Positions 7,967-16,628 of a DNA stretch of 64,000 nt are shown here, piece after piece. The notes below the pieces were generated by a model. That model was not told the origin of the DNA. It saw only the letters and a list, made by a program, of their open reading frames with translations, and did no database searches. The position numbers were made by a program, and so were the translations under genes. Each line of letters starts with the position of its first letter. The first letter of the stretch is position 1. Source of the DNA: WJMT01 sp964624145 (GTDB lineage: Bacteria > Acidobacteriota > Aminicenantia > Aminicenantales > Aminicenantaceae); NCBI GenBank assembly GCA_964624145.1, contig CAZUXT010000005.1:62001-126000 (forward strand), in the 5' to 3' direction.

Positions 7967-9784
7967 TCATTTCATCCTTATGGGGATCATAGCCGCTCCC
8001 CTGAACACAAACGGCACTTTGATCTGAAAAACACTCAAGGTTGATTTGCTTATCTCCGTAGGAATAGAGGTCGCAACACGGGAAGAGGAAAACATTGTCT
8101 TTATGCTCGGAGGAAGATTCGGAAGTTCTTCTCCCTTTAAGAAAAGTCCGGGTTTGTCTGCAAGTATCTTTATATAGATACGGTTATTTTTTCTCTGATT
8201 GCCCAGAATCCTGATCAACTGGTAGAGATTACGTGGCATAAAAGCCTGGGTCTGATAAAGACTTCTCTCAAGCTGTCCCATAGAGGACGTATCCCCCACA
8301 AAAAGATAAAATTTGGAACCTGAAGGAAGGTTAGGCGCCAGAAAGCCCCCTTCCTTTAAAACACTATCTCCCCTGAAATTGCGTGAATAAATTTTAACCT
8401 GGATGGCTTCCCCGGGAGAAACATCATATTTATCAAGCCAAACTTTTTCAAGATAAGAAATACTTATTTCTTCCGATGAATCCAGTTTCAAATCGATTTT
8501 ATGAATCCCAAGGTCCTCAAATTCATTATTAGTCAAATAATAAGTTATGGCGGCCACTAAAGTCGAAGCATCCGTTATGGAAGAGTCAAAATTCCCTGAA
8601 AAGAGGTCTTCCATATGGATACTCATCCCGTTCTCAAGAAAGACATCTCCGTTTAACTCTAAAGTCAGGTCTCCTATGGACCTCTCCTCAGAAGACATTA
8701 TGCTGGTTACAGCCACATTTAACAAAGAAGCGGTTAAAATTTTGTTTTCAACAATATTCAAATGAATATCTTTGGTTTTTTCACCGGAACGAAACAGCTC
8801 TATATTAAGAGGTACGAGAGCCGGCATTCTGCCAATTTCTCCATACATACCGGAACCCCGGTCCTGACTGAAATTCCCTATAATCTTCCCTGTTGACGTT
8901 AATTTCATTGAAGTTGAAAGACTGGGCACCACAGTAATAACATTGGCTTCCGTCATTGCATAACTAACCGGCCCCAGATTATAGAGAGGATGTCCGAATG
9001 CCAAAACGTTCTCCCCCTCCACATAAGTGGTTGTGCCGGTTGCCGCTACACTCAAATCCCCGGATATCAACTGGACACCTATGGGATCTCCCGCCTTTAA
9101 ACTTGTTCCTGAAAAATTTTGCGTTCCTTCTTTCCTCTCCAAATACCCTACCTGTAGGGGGCTGAATCCAATATTGGAAAAAAAAGACTTTGACTTCTCA
9201 AAAGCCATGTTTGTAAAACCGCTGAAGATAAGCGGAATTTTCATGACCTCAAGGCTTTTTCCCTCATATAAGGCATGAGGATTTAAGACAAACTGTTTCT
9301 GGAATACTTCGGAAAGCTCATCCAGGGACAGATGTTTTTTTATGGGGATGGGGGGAGAATAACGGGACGGAGTATCCACGGATCTTCTTATCTCGATCAT
9401 CTCTTCAATCGGGGTTATGCCGGCAATGGCTTCTGTGGAAAAAGGAAAGCTGTAGGCAACTGCGCCAAGCAATTTTCCCTGCACATACACGGGACTGCCG
9501 CTCATTCCCTGTATCACTCCGGTTTTTTCTAGATTACCCCCGCTCAATCTGGCTAAAATTATATTTCTCTTCGGCCCGACGCTCGGATCATTTTCCAGAA
9601 CTCCTAATATCTCAACATTGAATTCTTCTATGGTTTTACCCTTGAGTGCGGTTTTTCCTATCCCTGTCATTCCCTCCTTTAATTGATCCACAGGGAAAAA
9701 AGAAGACTGTCCGTTTACGCCGGAAGAGGTGAATGCATAAAAGACTAAAATCATTAATACAACTCTCACAGATATTTCTCTCAT
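7967..9784 (-). CDS. SpoIVB-like S55 peptidase-domain protein, exported
   Basis: The N-terminus (residues 1-25) is a signal peptide. Residues 30-220 match the SpoIVB peptidase S55 domain: VDQLKEGMTGIGKT, then IILARLSGGNLEKTGVI, then GMSGSPVY at 93-100 with the candidate catalytic Ser, and GAVAYSFPFSTEAIAGITPIEEM. In Bacillus SpoIVB this domain triggers pro-sigma-K processing; here there is no sporulation context and proteins of this type occur widely in diderms with unknown targets. The remaining 380 residues are beta-rich and unassigned. AGGAGA five bases before the ATG sets the start. It is the promoter-proximal gene of a probable operon with the secreted propeller. Whether it is an active protease is not shown. 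Confidence 0.85.
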   Translation of the reverse strand: MREISVRVVLMILVFYAFTSSGVNGQSSFFPVDQLKEGMTGIGKTALKGKTIEEFNVEILGVLENDPSVGPKRNIILARLSGGNLEKTGVIQGMSGSPVYVQGKLLGAVAYSFPFSTEAIAGITPIEEMIEIRRSVDTPSRYSPPIPIKKHLSLDELSEVFQKQFVLNPHALYEGKSLEVMKIPLIFSGFTNMAFEKSKSFFSNIGFSPLQVGYLERKEGTQNFSGTSLKAGDPIGVQLISGDLSVAATGTTTYVEGENVLAFGHPLYNLGPVSYAMTEANVITVVPSLSTSMKLTSTGKIIGNFSQDRGSGMYGEIGRMPALVPLNIELFRSGEKTKDIHLNIVENKILTASLLNVAVTSIMSSEERSIGDLTLELNGDVFLENGMSIHMEDLFSGNFDSSITDASTLVAAITYYLTNNEFEDLGIHKIDLKLDSSEEISISYLEKVWLDKYDVSPGEAIQVKIYSRNFRGDSVLKEGGFLAPNLPSGSKFYLFVGDTSSMGQLERSLYQTQAFMPRNLYQLIRILGNQRKNNRIYIKILADKPGLFLKGEELPNLPPSIKTMFSSSRVATSIPTEISKSTLSVFQIKVPFVFRGAAMIPIRMK

Positions 9785-9906
9785 TCTATCTCCTGTGTCA
9801 TTGAACTCTATCTAACCTAACCTGTTCATAAAAAAGCAATCATCTTTTTACTGTCAGGTTTTATATAAGTATTAAACACAAAATACATTTCTTTCGTTAC
9901 AACACA

Positions 9907-11088
9907 TCATATGATTTTAAGCTTTTTTCCGCACTCTTCAAACAGCCCTAAGACTGTGTTGAGCTCTTCTTCAGTATGTGTGGCTGAATAACTTGTTCTG
10001 ATGAGTGCATTGCCTATCGGAACAGCAGGAAAAATGACCGGATTGGTGAAAACCCCTTCTTCTCTTAACATCTTCCAGAGTATGAAAGCCTTCTCATCGT
10101 CCCCGATCATGACCGGAATAACAGCACTCTGAGTAGGGCCTGTTTCATATCCCATGGAATTAAAACCGGTTCTCATTTTTTTTGTTATTTCCCAGAGTCT
10201 TTCCCTTCTTTCCGGTTCCTTTTCAATGATATCAAGTGTGGCCAAAACTGTTGCAACCGAAGCTGGCGTGATGCTGGCACTGAATATAAGCGAACGGGCA
10301 AAATGTTTTATGTAAGAGATAACCTTTTTTTCTCCTGCCACAAATCCGCCCAAAGAAGCAAGGGATTTGCTGAATGTCCCCATTACCAGGTCCACATCCT
10401 CTTCAACTCCAAAGTGCTCAGAAGTCCCTCTTCCGTGCTTTCCCATTACGCCTATCCCGTGAGCATCATCCACCATGACCTTGGCATCATATTTTTTTGC
10501 CGCTTTGATAATTCCCGGAAGGTCTGCTAAGTCTCCTTCCATGCTGAACACTCCATCCACAATGATCAATTTACCGATATTTCTATCAAGGGAAGAAAGA
10601 ACTCTTTCCAAATCCTCCATATCATTGTGTTTGAATTTATGGACTTTTCCGTAGGAAAGGCGGCAGGCATCAATAATACTGGCATGAACCATTTCATCTG
10701 ATAAAATAGCCTCATCTTTCTGCACCAAGGTTGAAATGATCCCCTGATTGGTCTGAAACCCGGTGCTGAAAGCCAGTGCGGCCTCCTTTTTCATGAATCG
10801 GGCCAGCCTTTCTTCCAATTCAACATGAGCATCCAGTGTGCCGTTCAAGAACCTCGAGCCACAAGTGGCCACTCCGTATTTGTCCACAGCTTTTTTGGCA
10901 GCCTCCATCACACGGGGATGGTCGATTAAGCCCAGATAATTGTTGGAACCCACCATGATCACATCTTTTCCGTTGATCTTCACTCTGTTCCCTTTGACTT
11001 CCTGGATGGGTGTGAAATAGGGATACAATCCCATTTTCTGGGCCTCTTCAGCCCTCTTAAACTGATAACATTTATCAAATAAGCTCAC
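9907..11088 (-). CDS. Serine palmitoyltransferase-like alpha-oxoamine synthase
   Basis: A PLP-dependent alpha-oxoamine synthase (family of SPT, Kbl, BioF, HemA) that joins an amino acid to an acyl-CoA or acyl-ACP with loss of CO2. The N-terminal pattern LYPYFTPIQEV, VGSNNYLGL and CGSRFLNGTLDAHVELE is closest, from memory, to bacterial serine palmitoyltransferases. GTFSKSLASLGGF carries the PLP Lys and VDDAHGIGVMG the PLP-pyridine Asp. The start is set at GTG 11088: AGGAGG (11099-11094) is five bases away, while the upstream in-frame GTG (11094) overlaps it. The divergent SDR gene at 11181 could be a 3-ketosphinganine-type reductase partner. Kbl (glycine acetyltransferase) is the main alternative. 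Confidence 0.8.
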   Translation of the reverse strand: MSLFDKCYQFKRAEEAQKMGLYPYFTPIQEVKGNRVKINGKDVIMVGSNNYLGLIDHPRVMEAAKKAVDKYGVATCGSRFLNGTLDAHVELEERLARFMKKEAALAFSTGFQTNQGIISTLVQKDEAILSDEMVHASIIDACRLSYGKVHKFKHNDMEDLERVLSSLDRNIGKLIIVDGVFSMEGDLADLPGIIKAAKKYDAKVMVDDAHGIGVMGKHGRGTSEHFGVEEDVDLVMGTFSKSLASLGGFVAGEKKVISYIKHFARSLIFSASITPASVATVLATLDIIEKEPERRERLWEITKKMRTGFNSMGYETGPTQSAVIPVMIGDDEKAFILWKMLREEGVFTNPVIFPAVPIGNALIRTSYSATHTEEELNTVLGLFEECGKKLKII

Positions 11089-11107
11089 GGCCACCTCCTG
11101 CTAATTA

Positions 11108-11157
11108 TGATAAGACCTGAACCAAACATGTCTGTCTTGATAAGTTGACCTGATAAG
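11108..11157. repeat. Three TGATAAG repeats in a divergent promoter region
   Basis: TGATAAG occurs at 11108-11114, 11138-11144 and 11151-11157, between the divergent synthase and SDR genes. The last two flank the SDR -35 box with 13-base spacing. This placement would suit a shared regulator, but no protein is known to bind it. Confidence 0.35.
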
Positions 11158-11173
11158 TAATTTTCCTTACAAT
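11145..11173 (+). promoter_or_regulatory. Sigma-70-type promoter giving a probable leaderless mRNA
   Basis: TTGACC (11145-11150), 17 bases, TACAAT (11168-11173). The SDR ATG starts seven bases after the -10 box, exactly where transcription would begin, and there is no Shine-Dalgarno sequence. Confidence 0.65.
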
Positions 11174-11180
11174 TTCTATC

Positions 11181-12155
11181 ATGAAAATCTTCATAACCGG
11201 TGGTACTGGCTTTATCGGAAGCCACCTTGTTGATTTCCTATCAGAACTCAACAACACTCAAGTTTATGCTCTCACCCGTAACCCCAGTAATCTGAAGTGG
11301 CTGAAAGGACGTAACATCACTCTCGTGGAAGGGGATCTGTTTTCTCTGTCTTCTCTCCCTTCAGAACTAGACTATGTATTCCATATCGCCGGTGTTAGCA
11401 AATCCATAAAAACTCAGAGGTATTATACAGTAAACCAGGAGGGGACAGCAAGCCTTTTTCATAAGCTGGCTTCCTTAAATACAAACCTCAAGAAGGTCAT
11501 ATATTTAAGCAGCCTGGCCGCAGCAGGACCTTGCTGTGACGGGAAAATAGTCACGGAAAAAAGTCAGCCTTTTTGTGTGACTCCCTACGGGAAAAGCAAA
11601 CGATTAGGAGAAAAGGAAGCTCTGAAATATAAGGAAAAATTTCCTGTCATCATAGTAAGGGTAGGGCCTGTATTCGGGCCCAGGGACAAAGATTTTCTTC
11701 CCTATTTTAAATTGATAAATAAAGGAATATTCCCTTCTCTGGATTCCAAAACCGGCCTTATGAGTCTATGCTATGTCAAAGACTTAGTCAGGGCTTTGTA
11801 TTTATGCATGACCAAAGACATTAAAAGCGGAGAAATATTCCATATTGCCGATCCCCACCCTTACAGCTGGGATGATTTAGGAAAAACCATTGCCGCGGCT
11901 CTGGGGAAAAACCCTCTAAAAATAAATCCTCCTTACTTGCTTATTCGCATTGTGACCGCGCTCTCTGAGTTCAGCGCAAAAATCAGTAAAAATCCGAGTA
12001 TATTGAACAGCGATAAACTAACAGAAATGAATCAGGAAGGATGGATAACCGATACCTCAAAAGCAAAAAAAGAACTCGGGTTTGAAACGCAGTACTCTTT
12101 AGAACAGGCTGTCAACGAGACCGTTCATTGGTACAAGGAACAGCACTGGCTGTGA
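11181..12155 (+). CDS. NAD(P)-dependent epimerase/dehydratase (extended SDR)
   Basis: A 324-residue extended short-chain dehydrogenase. The Rossmann motif GGTGFIGSHL is at residues 7-16 and the catalytic Tyr/Lys lie in TPYGKSKRLGE, with the active-site Ser/Thr in YLSSLAAAG. Family members act on nucleotide sugars or reduce 3-keto groups of lipids and sterols. Divergent transcription from the serine-palmitoyltransferase-like gene makes a lipid reductase role (analogous to the CerR step of bacterial ceramide synthesis) an attractive inference, but sugar epimerase activity is not excluded. The ATG sits seven bases after a TACAAT box, so the mRNA is probably leaderless. Confidence 0.85.
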   Translation: MKIFITGGTGFIGSHLVDFLSELNNTQVYALTRNPSNLKWLKGRNITLVEGDLFSLSSLPSELDYVFHIAGVSKSIKTQRYYTVNQEGTASLFHKLASLNTNLKKVIYLSSLAAAGPCCDGKIVTEKSQPFCVTPYGKSKRLGEKEALKYKEKFPVIIVRVGPVFGPRDKDFLPYFKLINKGIFPSLDSKTGLMSLCYVKDLVRALYLCMTKDIKSGEIFHIADPHPYSWDDLGKTIAAALGKNPLKINPPYLLIRIVTALSEFSAKISKNPSILNSDKLTEMNQEGWITDTSKAKKELGFETQYSLEQAVNETVHWYKEQHWL

Positions 12156-12167
12156 TGATGAGTTTGT

Positions 12168-12641
12168 TTATCTATTGGATGTGTAAAAAGTGGCGGAAAA
12201 TTCCTCTTTATCCTTAAGACACCATCCTTCCTCCAGAGAACAGGCAAAATATTTAACTTGACCTCTGAGGATATGATTGCCCCTTTCAGCTTCAGGCTTA
12301 ACAATAAAGGGGACCTTTACCGGATCTGACAGGTCCAGATATTCCTTCCCGTCCTTATCTATGACATTGATATCAAGATCAGAAGCTGTAAAAAAGTCTT
12401 TGGAAAAGGCCAGGGTATCTGAGGGGTCGATTTCGATGATAAAGGATGGTTGGGAGCTGATGAGTATTCCTTCTTTTACGCTGAATTTCAACTCAACATT
12501 CCCTTCCTGTTCTCTGGACAGCCTTTTCGGTTTTATGTTCGCACCGATCCCCAGTAGATCATATTTTTCAGCCGTAAGGAAAGGAAGAAGCAGACAAATT
12601 ATTGTTATGATAAGTGTGATTTTTTTCATTTTTCTCTTCAT
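12168..12641 (-). CDS. Exported DsbD-N-terminal-like protein
   Basis: A 157-residue protein with a signal peptide (MKRKMKKITLIITIICLLLPFLT) and one beta-sandwich-like domain. The C-terminal segment VKYFACSLEEGWCLKDKEEF resembles the end of the DsbD N-terminal (alpha) domain, where a Cys pair takes electrons from the membrane domain. Here the pair is spaced C-X6-C rather than C-X5-C. There is no transmembrane DsbD part, so it would be a stand-alone periplasmic thiol domain. ATG 12641 is chosen to begin a normal signal peptide; ATG 12629 is equally possible, and the longer upstream frame adds a non-signal-like extension. It is convergent with the SDR gene. The assignment rests on the Cys motif alone. 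Confidence 0.6.
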   Translation of the reverse strand: MKRKMKKITLIITIICLLLPFLTAEKYDLLGIGANIKPKRLSREQEGNVELKFSVKEGILISSQPSFIIEIDPSDTLAFSKDFFTASDLDINVIDKDGKEYLDLSDPVKVPFIVKPEAERGNHILRGQVKYFACSLEEGWCLKDKEEFSATFYTSNR

Positions 12642-12647
12642 AGTAAA

Positions 12648-12666
12648 CCTGAATGATGAACGAGTC
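12648..12666. repeat. 19-bp repeat, copy 1
   Basis: CCTGAATGATGAACGAGTC is identical to 18514-18532, on the same strand, and the following bases (AAGG and CAGG) are also nearly the same. Both copies are intergenic. The nature is unknown. Confidence 0.5.
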
Positions 12667-12819
12667 AAGGCTGCTGTAATCTTGATGAAATTCAGGTGTG
12701 GCTGAGGCAACATTAAAGAGGTCATTGAGAACGACCGAAAGGGAGTGCGGCAATCTGATGGCCTTTGAATTCAAATAATCATATAAAAAATTTGACTTTA
12801 TTTTTTTATTTTTATTTAT

Positions 12820-12825
12820 TATAAT
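12820..12825 (+). promoter_or_regulatory. Candidate -10 box of fabH
   Basis: TATAAT ends 12 bases before the fabH ATG. TTGACT at 12792-12797 is 22 bases upstream, too far for a standard promoter; an alternative TATTAT at 12817 gives 19 bases. No Shine-Dalgarno precedes the ATG. Confidence 0.4.
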
Positions 12826-12837
12826 CCACAAAATAAA

Positions 12838-13839
12838 ATGAGCTTGATATCCAGAATAACAGGAACAGGACACTATGTTCCGCCTCTCACTGTAACCAAT
12901 TTCGATCTGGAAAAGGAAATGGATACTTCTGACGAATGGATACGCAAAAGAACCGGAATCAAAGAAAGACATTATGTTGAGCCCGGAGTGGGTTCTTCAG
13001 ATCTGGCTTATGAGGCATCAAAAATAGCCATCCGAGATGCAGGAATCAAAAAAGATGACATCGAATTCATCATTGCAGCCACCCTGTCCCCAGATCATTA
13101 TTTTCCCGGAATCGGGGTCATAGTGCAGTCCAAGCTTGGTCTAGGGAACATAGGTGCTCTGGATGTGAGAAATCAATGCAGCGGATTCCTTTACGCCCTT
13201 TCCGTGGCTGACCAATTCATAAAAGCCGGAAGGTATAAGAAAATACTGATAGTGGCTGCAGAAGTGCAGTCCACCAATCTTGACTATTCAGGCGAAGGAC
13301 GGCACCTGGCCGTACTTTTTGGGGATGGAGGAGCGGCGGCTGTCATAGAGGCAGCGGATAAAGAAGAAAACAGGGGCATCCTTTCCACCCACTTATTCTC
13401 AGACGGAAACTACGTGCAAAAATTATGGATGGAAACGCCAAGCCCGAAAGAAAAGCCCACCTTTACGTATGATATAATAGATACAAAAAGATGCTTCCCT
13501 AAGATGGATGGAAAGCATGTGTTTGTCAACGCAGTTGAAAACATGCCCAAAGCTGTCTGGGCAGCTCTTGAATACAATAATATGACCATTGACGATGTGG
13601 ATCATCTCATCCCTCATCAGGCTAATGATAGAATAAGCTTAATGGTCGCGCAAAAATTAGGGATTCCGGTCCCCAAAGTGATAAGGAATATCGACCGTTT
13701 TGGAAACACAACAGCGGCTTCTATCCCTTTAGCACTTGATGAATCTGTCAAAAACGGGCGCATAAAAAAAGGTGATATCATCGTGCTGACTGCTTTCGGG
13801 TCGGGATACACATGGGCATCGGCTTTGATGAGATGGTAA
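12838..13839 (+). CDS. fabH: 3-oxoacyl-ACP synthase III (FabH family)
   Basis: Condenses an acyl-CoA primer with malonyl-ACP to start fatty-acid synthesis. The 333-residue length and motifs fit KAS III: the N-terminal TSDEWIRKRTGIKERH, the active-site Cys in NQCSGFLYAL, the His in LIPHQANDR and the Asn in RFGNTTAASIPLAL. The GDGGAAAVIE loop and the C-terminal GSGYTWASALMRW are also typical. No other fab gene is adjacent, so a specialised role (for example a branched or long-chain primer) remains possible. The ATG lacks a Shine-Dalgarno and lies just after a TATAAT box, hinting at a very short or absent 5' leader. Confidence 0.92.
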   Translation: MSLISRITGTGHYVPPLTVTNFDLEKEMDTSDEWIRKRTGIKERHYVEPGVGSSDLAYEASKIAIRDAGIKKDDIEFIIAATLSPDHYFPGIGVIVQSKLGLGNIGALDVRNQCSGFLYALSVADQFIKAGRYKKILIVAAEVQSTNLDYSGEGRHLAVLFGDGGAAAVIEAADKEENRGILSTHLFSDGNYVQKLWMETPSPKEKPTFTYDIIDTKRCFPKMDGKHVFVNAVENMPKAVWAALEYNNMTIDDVDHLIPHQANDRISLMVAQKLGIPVPKVIRNIDRFGNTTAASIPLALDESVKNGRIKKGDIIVLTAFGSGYTWASALMRW

Positions 13840-13950
13840 TTTAATGCAATGTTAGACCAGTATCTTTATTTAACCCTATTTTTATGATAGGATTATTCTC
13901 TATTTAAAAATCATTAAAAATGGAATAATGCTTAAAATGAGGAGGAACAA

Positions 13951-15717
13951 ATGAGAAAGATCTTAACGGTTCTTTTCATCCTTGTGTTTTCATGTGCCAG
14001 CGCAGGAATCCTAATATCTCAAAACAATAAAGAAGACGCTAAATTCTACAAAACCCTTGAAGAATATACGGATTCCTTATGGAAATTCTACCCCACCCAG
14101 GCTACACTTGCCGGCTTCCACGAATACGACGGCCAACTGGAAGATTTTTCCAGCCGCACTGTCACTAAACAATATGAGAATCTGCAAGAACTGAATAAGT
14201 CATTTATCGTTGAAATTGATCAGACGGCTTTGAGCCCTGATGCAAAAATGGATCACTCTGTGATCATGGATGGACTCTCCCTGGAATTACTTCAACACGA
14301 AGGCCTTCTTCCCTGGGAATATGATCCGTTGTTTTATAATAAAATTATATACAACTCTGTCAGGTCTTTGATGACAGGGGACTTCAGTACTCCTGAAGAC
14401 AGAGCAAAAAACGCGGCCAAACGGCTGAGCGGTCTCCCCAAATTTCTAAAAGAGGCTATGAAAAGCCTGAAAACGCCCCCCCAACTCTCTACGGAAACAG
14501 CTATCAAACAATTCCCGGCAATAATGAATTTTTACCAGAACGAAATGCCCCAGCTCATCCAGGAAGCCCCCGATTCCCAGAAATCTGACCTTCAGAAAAA
14601 TCTTACGGCAGTCATCCCTGCCTTAAATGAGTATCAAACCTATTTGAGCAGCGAGCTTCTTCCGAAATCAACAGGTAATTTCCGCCTCCTCCAGGCTCAT
14701 GTCACAATGGCAAGAGCGGTTTACCAGAATCTGACTCCTCTCCAGCAGCTCGCTGAAATCGCTAAAGTCGACATAGACAACACGCGAAGAGAGATGGCTT
14801 TGATTTGTGTTTCCTTCTATAAGATCATGGATCCGAAATTTGATGTTCAAAAACCCCCTTCCAATCTAACAGATGAGCAGCTGAGAAGTGTCATCATCTC
14901 CCATGTCCTCGACAAACTCAAAGTCTTTCATATCTCTAAAGAGAACTTCTTTGAAGCTCTCACAGCTTCTCAACAGGAAGTGAAAAATTTCATACAGGAA
15001 AAAGGGCTCCTTGATAATCTGCCGGAAACTGAACTCAAAATAGAAGAGATGCCCGAAGTCTTTCAAATGGGCAACCGGTTCAGACTTGTTACCCCGGGTG
15101 TGTATGGCGATTCAGACCAATACACACTTCAGATCGCTCCCTTTGATGAGGATCTGAGTGACGAAGACATCCAGGCTGTTCTGGAGGATTATAATGATTT
15201 TATTCTCCCCTTCTATACCGCAAGAAACATATATCCGGGACCTTTTGTGCCAGCCTATTTCTCGCTGAAAAATGCCTCCCAGACTCAAAAATTATACCCA
15301 AACAAAACAGTATTATATGGGTGGCCTATCTTTGTCGAAGAGATGATGGCTATGTCCGGAATAGGTAACTATGACCTGAGGATTCGTCTCCATCAGCTAA
15401 AGATGAAGCTGACAGCTACCATTGATTTTATACTGGATCTGCAAATCCATGAAGGAAGCATGACCAAAGAACAAGCCATCAATTATATGACAAGGATGGG
15501 ATTTCAATCTGAAGTTGAGGCAGAGAGAAACTGGAACAGGATTGTTCTGATGCCCCTTGAAGCTGGCTACGCATATGTGGGATACCAGGCCATGCTTGAT
15601 ATGGAAGAGGCTTACAAAAAAACCAAAGGCGATGCTTTCAGTGAAAAAGAATTCCTTCAGAAAATACTCAGCTATGGTCCTATTCCACTCAGACTGTTAA
15701 GAGAAGAAATCAAATAA
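13951..15717 (+). CDS. DUF885-family exported protein with degenerate active site
   Basis: A 588-residue mostly alpha-helical protein of the DUF885 family (M32-like metallopeptidase fold). The N-terminus is a signal peptide with VFSC as a possible lipobox, so it may be a lipoprotein. Typical DUF885 members carry HExxPGH followed by EGWA.Y.E. Here the first motif cannot be found and the second reads YGWPIFVEEMM, so the metal site seems lost. GAGGAGGAAC upstream of the ATG is a strong ribosome site. A clear terminator follows. The role may be binding rather than hydrolysis; this is inferred from the missing His/Glu residues. Confidence 0.75.
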   Translation: MRKILTVLFILVFSCASAGILISQNNKEDAKFYKTLEEYTDSLWKFYPTQATLAGFHEYDGQLEDFSSRTVTKQYENLQELNKSFIVEIDQTALSPDAKMDHSVIMDGLSLELLQHEGLLPWEYDPLFYNKIIYNSVRSLMTGDFSTPEDRAKNAAKRLSGLPKFLKEAMKSLKTPPQLSTETAIKQFPAIMNFYQNEMPQLIQEAPDSQKSDLQKNLTAVIPALNEYQTYLSSELLPKSTGNFRLLQAHVTMARAVYQNLTPLQQLAEIAKVDIDNTRREMALICVSFYKIMDPKFDVQKPPSNLTDEQLRSVIISHVLDKLKVFHISKENFFEALTASQQEVKNFIQEKGLLDNLPETELKIEEMPEVFQMGNRFRLVTPGVYGDSDQYTLQIAPFDEDLSDEDIQAVLEDYNDFILPFYTARNIYPGPFVPAYFSLKNASQTQKLYPNKTVLYGWPIFVEEMMAMSGIGNYDLRIRLHQLKMKLTATIDFILDLQIHEGSMTKEQAINYMTRMGFQSEVEAERNWNRIVLMPLEAGYAYVGYQAMLDMEEAYKKTKGDAFSEKEFLQKILSYGPIPLRLLREEIK

Positions 15718-15743
15718 GAATAAAAGAGAAACAACCATAAGAG

Positions 15744-15775
15744 AAAGGCCTGTTTTTTCAGAAACAGGCCTTTTT
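15744..15775 (+). terminator. Rho-independent terminator after the DUF885 gene
   Basis: GGCCTGTTT (15747-15755) pairs with AAACAGGCC (15762-15770) around a six-base loop, extended by AAA/TTT pairing, and is followed by TTTTTC. Confidence 0.9.
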
Positions 15776-15789
15776 CATTTCTCTAAAAA

Positions 15790-16572
15790 ATGATACACAT
15801 TATTGATTCTCACGCCCACTTAAGTACCGAAGACTTTGACAAAGACAGGGACCAGGTCATCAAGCGGGCTTTTGATTCCGGAGTCGAAAAAATCCTCTGC
15901 CCAACCGAGGTTTCAGATAGTAAAATTTTAAGCACTACTTACAGCCTGATAGAAAAATACAGCCACATTACGGCCGCAGGAGGTGTTCATCCTCACAACG
16001 CCAGCCAGTACAATCAAAATCTTGAGAACAGAATCAAGGTTATGGCCGAAGAGAACAAGATCATCGCTGTTGGAGAGATCGGTCTGGATTTCTATTATAA
16101 TTACTCCCCTCCTGCCGAGCAAAAACAGGCCTTCCAAAAACAACTTGCTCTTGCACAGAGCCTGAAACTCCCTGTCATCATCCACAGCCGGCAAGCCGCA
16201 TCCGATGTGTTCGCTCTCATAAAAGAACAGAATTTCACCAACGGAGGCATTATGCACTGTTTTACAGAAAATCTTGATTTCGCAAAAAAGATGCTGGACA
16301 GAGGATTTTATATCTCATTTTCAGGAATCCTCACTTATCCTAAAGCTCATGACCTGAGAGAAACAGCAAAAAAAATTCCTGGAGACAGACTTCTTATAGA
16401 AACAGATGCCCCTTTCCTGACACCGGTGCCTTTCAGGAACAGATTCAAAAGGAATGAACCGGCTTTTGTTACAGAGACCGCAAAAGTCCTTGCAGAACTC
16501 AAAAAGGTTCCCTTTGAGTCCTTTGCGGAAAAAATGTGCCAAAATTTCAGTTCCCTATTTACTGAGAGCTAA
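15790..16572 (+). CDS. tatD: TatD-family metal-dependent hydrolase
   Basis: A 260-residue TIM-barrel metallohydrolase with DNase and 3'-exonuclease activity in characterised members. Metal ligands are visible in order: DSHAHL near the N-terminus, VGEIGLDF with the bridging Glu, VIIHSR, GIMHCF and ETDAPFLTP with the C-terminal Asp. Length is normal. It starts just after the preceding terminator, without a visible Shine-Dalgarno or strong promoter, so its expression signal is unclear. Polyprenyl synthase and CYTH genes follow on the same strand. The family is certain; the physiological substrate is not known. Confidence 0.92.
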   Translation: MIHIIDSHAHLSTEDFDKDRDQVIKRAFDSGVEKILCPTEVSDSKILSTTYSLIEKYSHITAAGGVHPHNASQYNQNLENRIKVMAEENKIIAVGEIGLDFYYNYSPPAEQKQAFQKQLALAQSLKLPVIIHSRQAASDVFALIKEQNFTNGGIMHCFTENLDFAKKMLDRGFYISFSGILTYPKAHDLRETAKKIPGDRLLIETDAPFLTPVPFRNRFKRNEPAFVTETAKVLAELKKVPFESFAEKMCQNFSSLFTES

Positions 16573-16579
16573 GATAAGT

Positions 16580-16608
16580 TTGAAATATAAAATTTTTGGT
16601 GTTAATAT
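16580..16608 (+). promoter_or_regulatory. Candidate promoter of the polyprenyl synthase gene
   Basis: TTGAAA (16580-16585), 17 bases, TAATAT (16603-16608). The ATG at 16629 would have a leader of about 14 bases without a Shine-Dalgarno sequence. Other -10-like boxes (TACAAT at 16608, TATATT at 16617) are present. Confidence 0.45.
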
Positions 16609-16628
16609 ACAATCCGTATATTAAAGAC

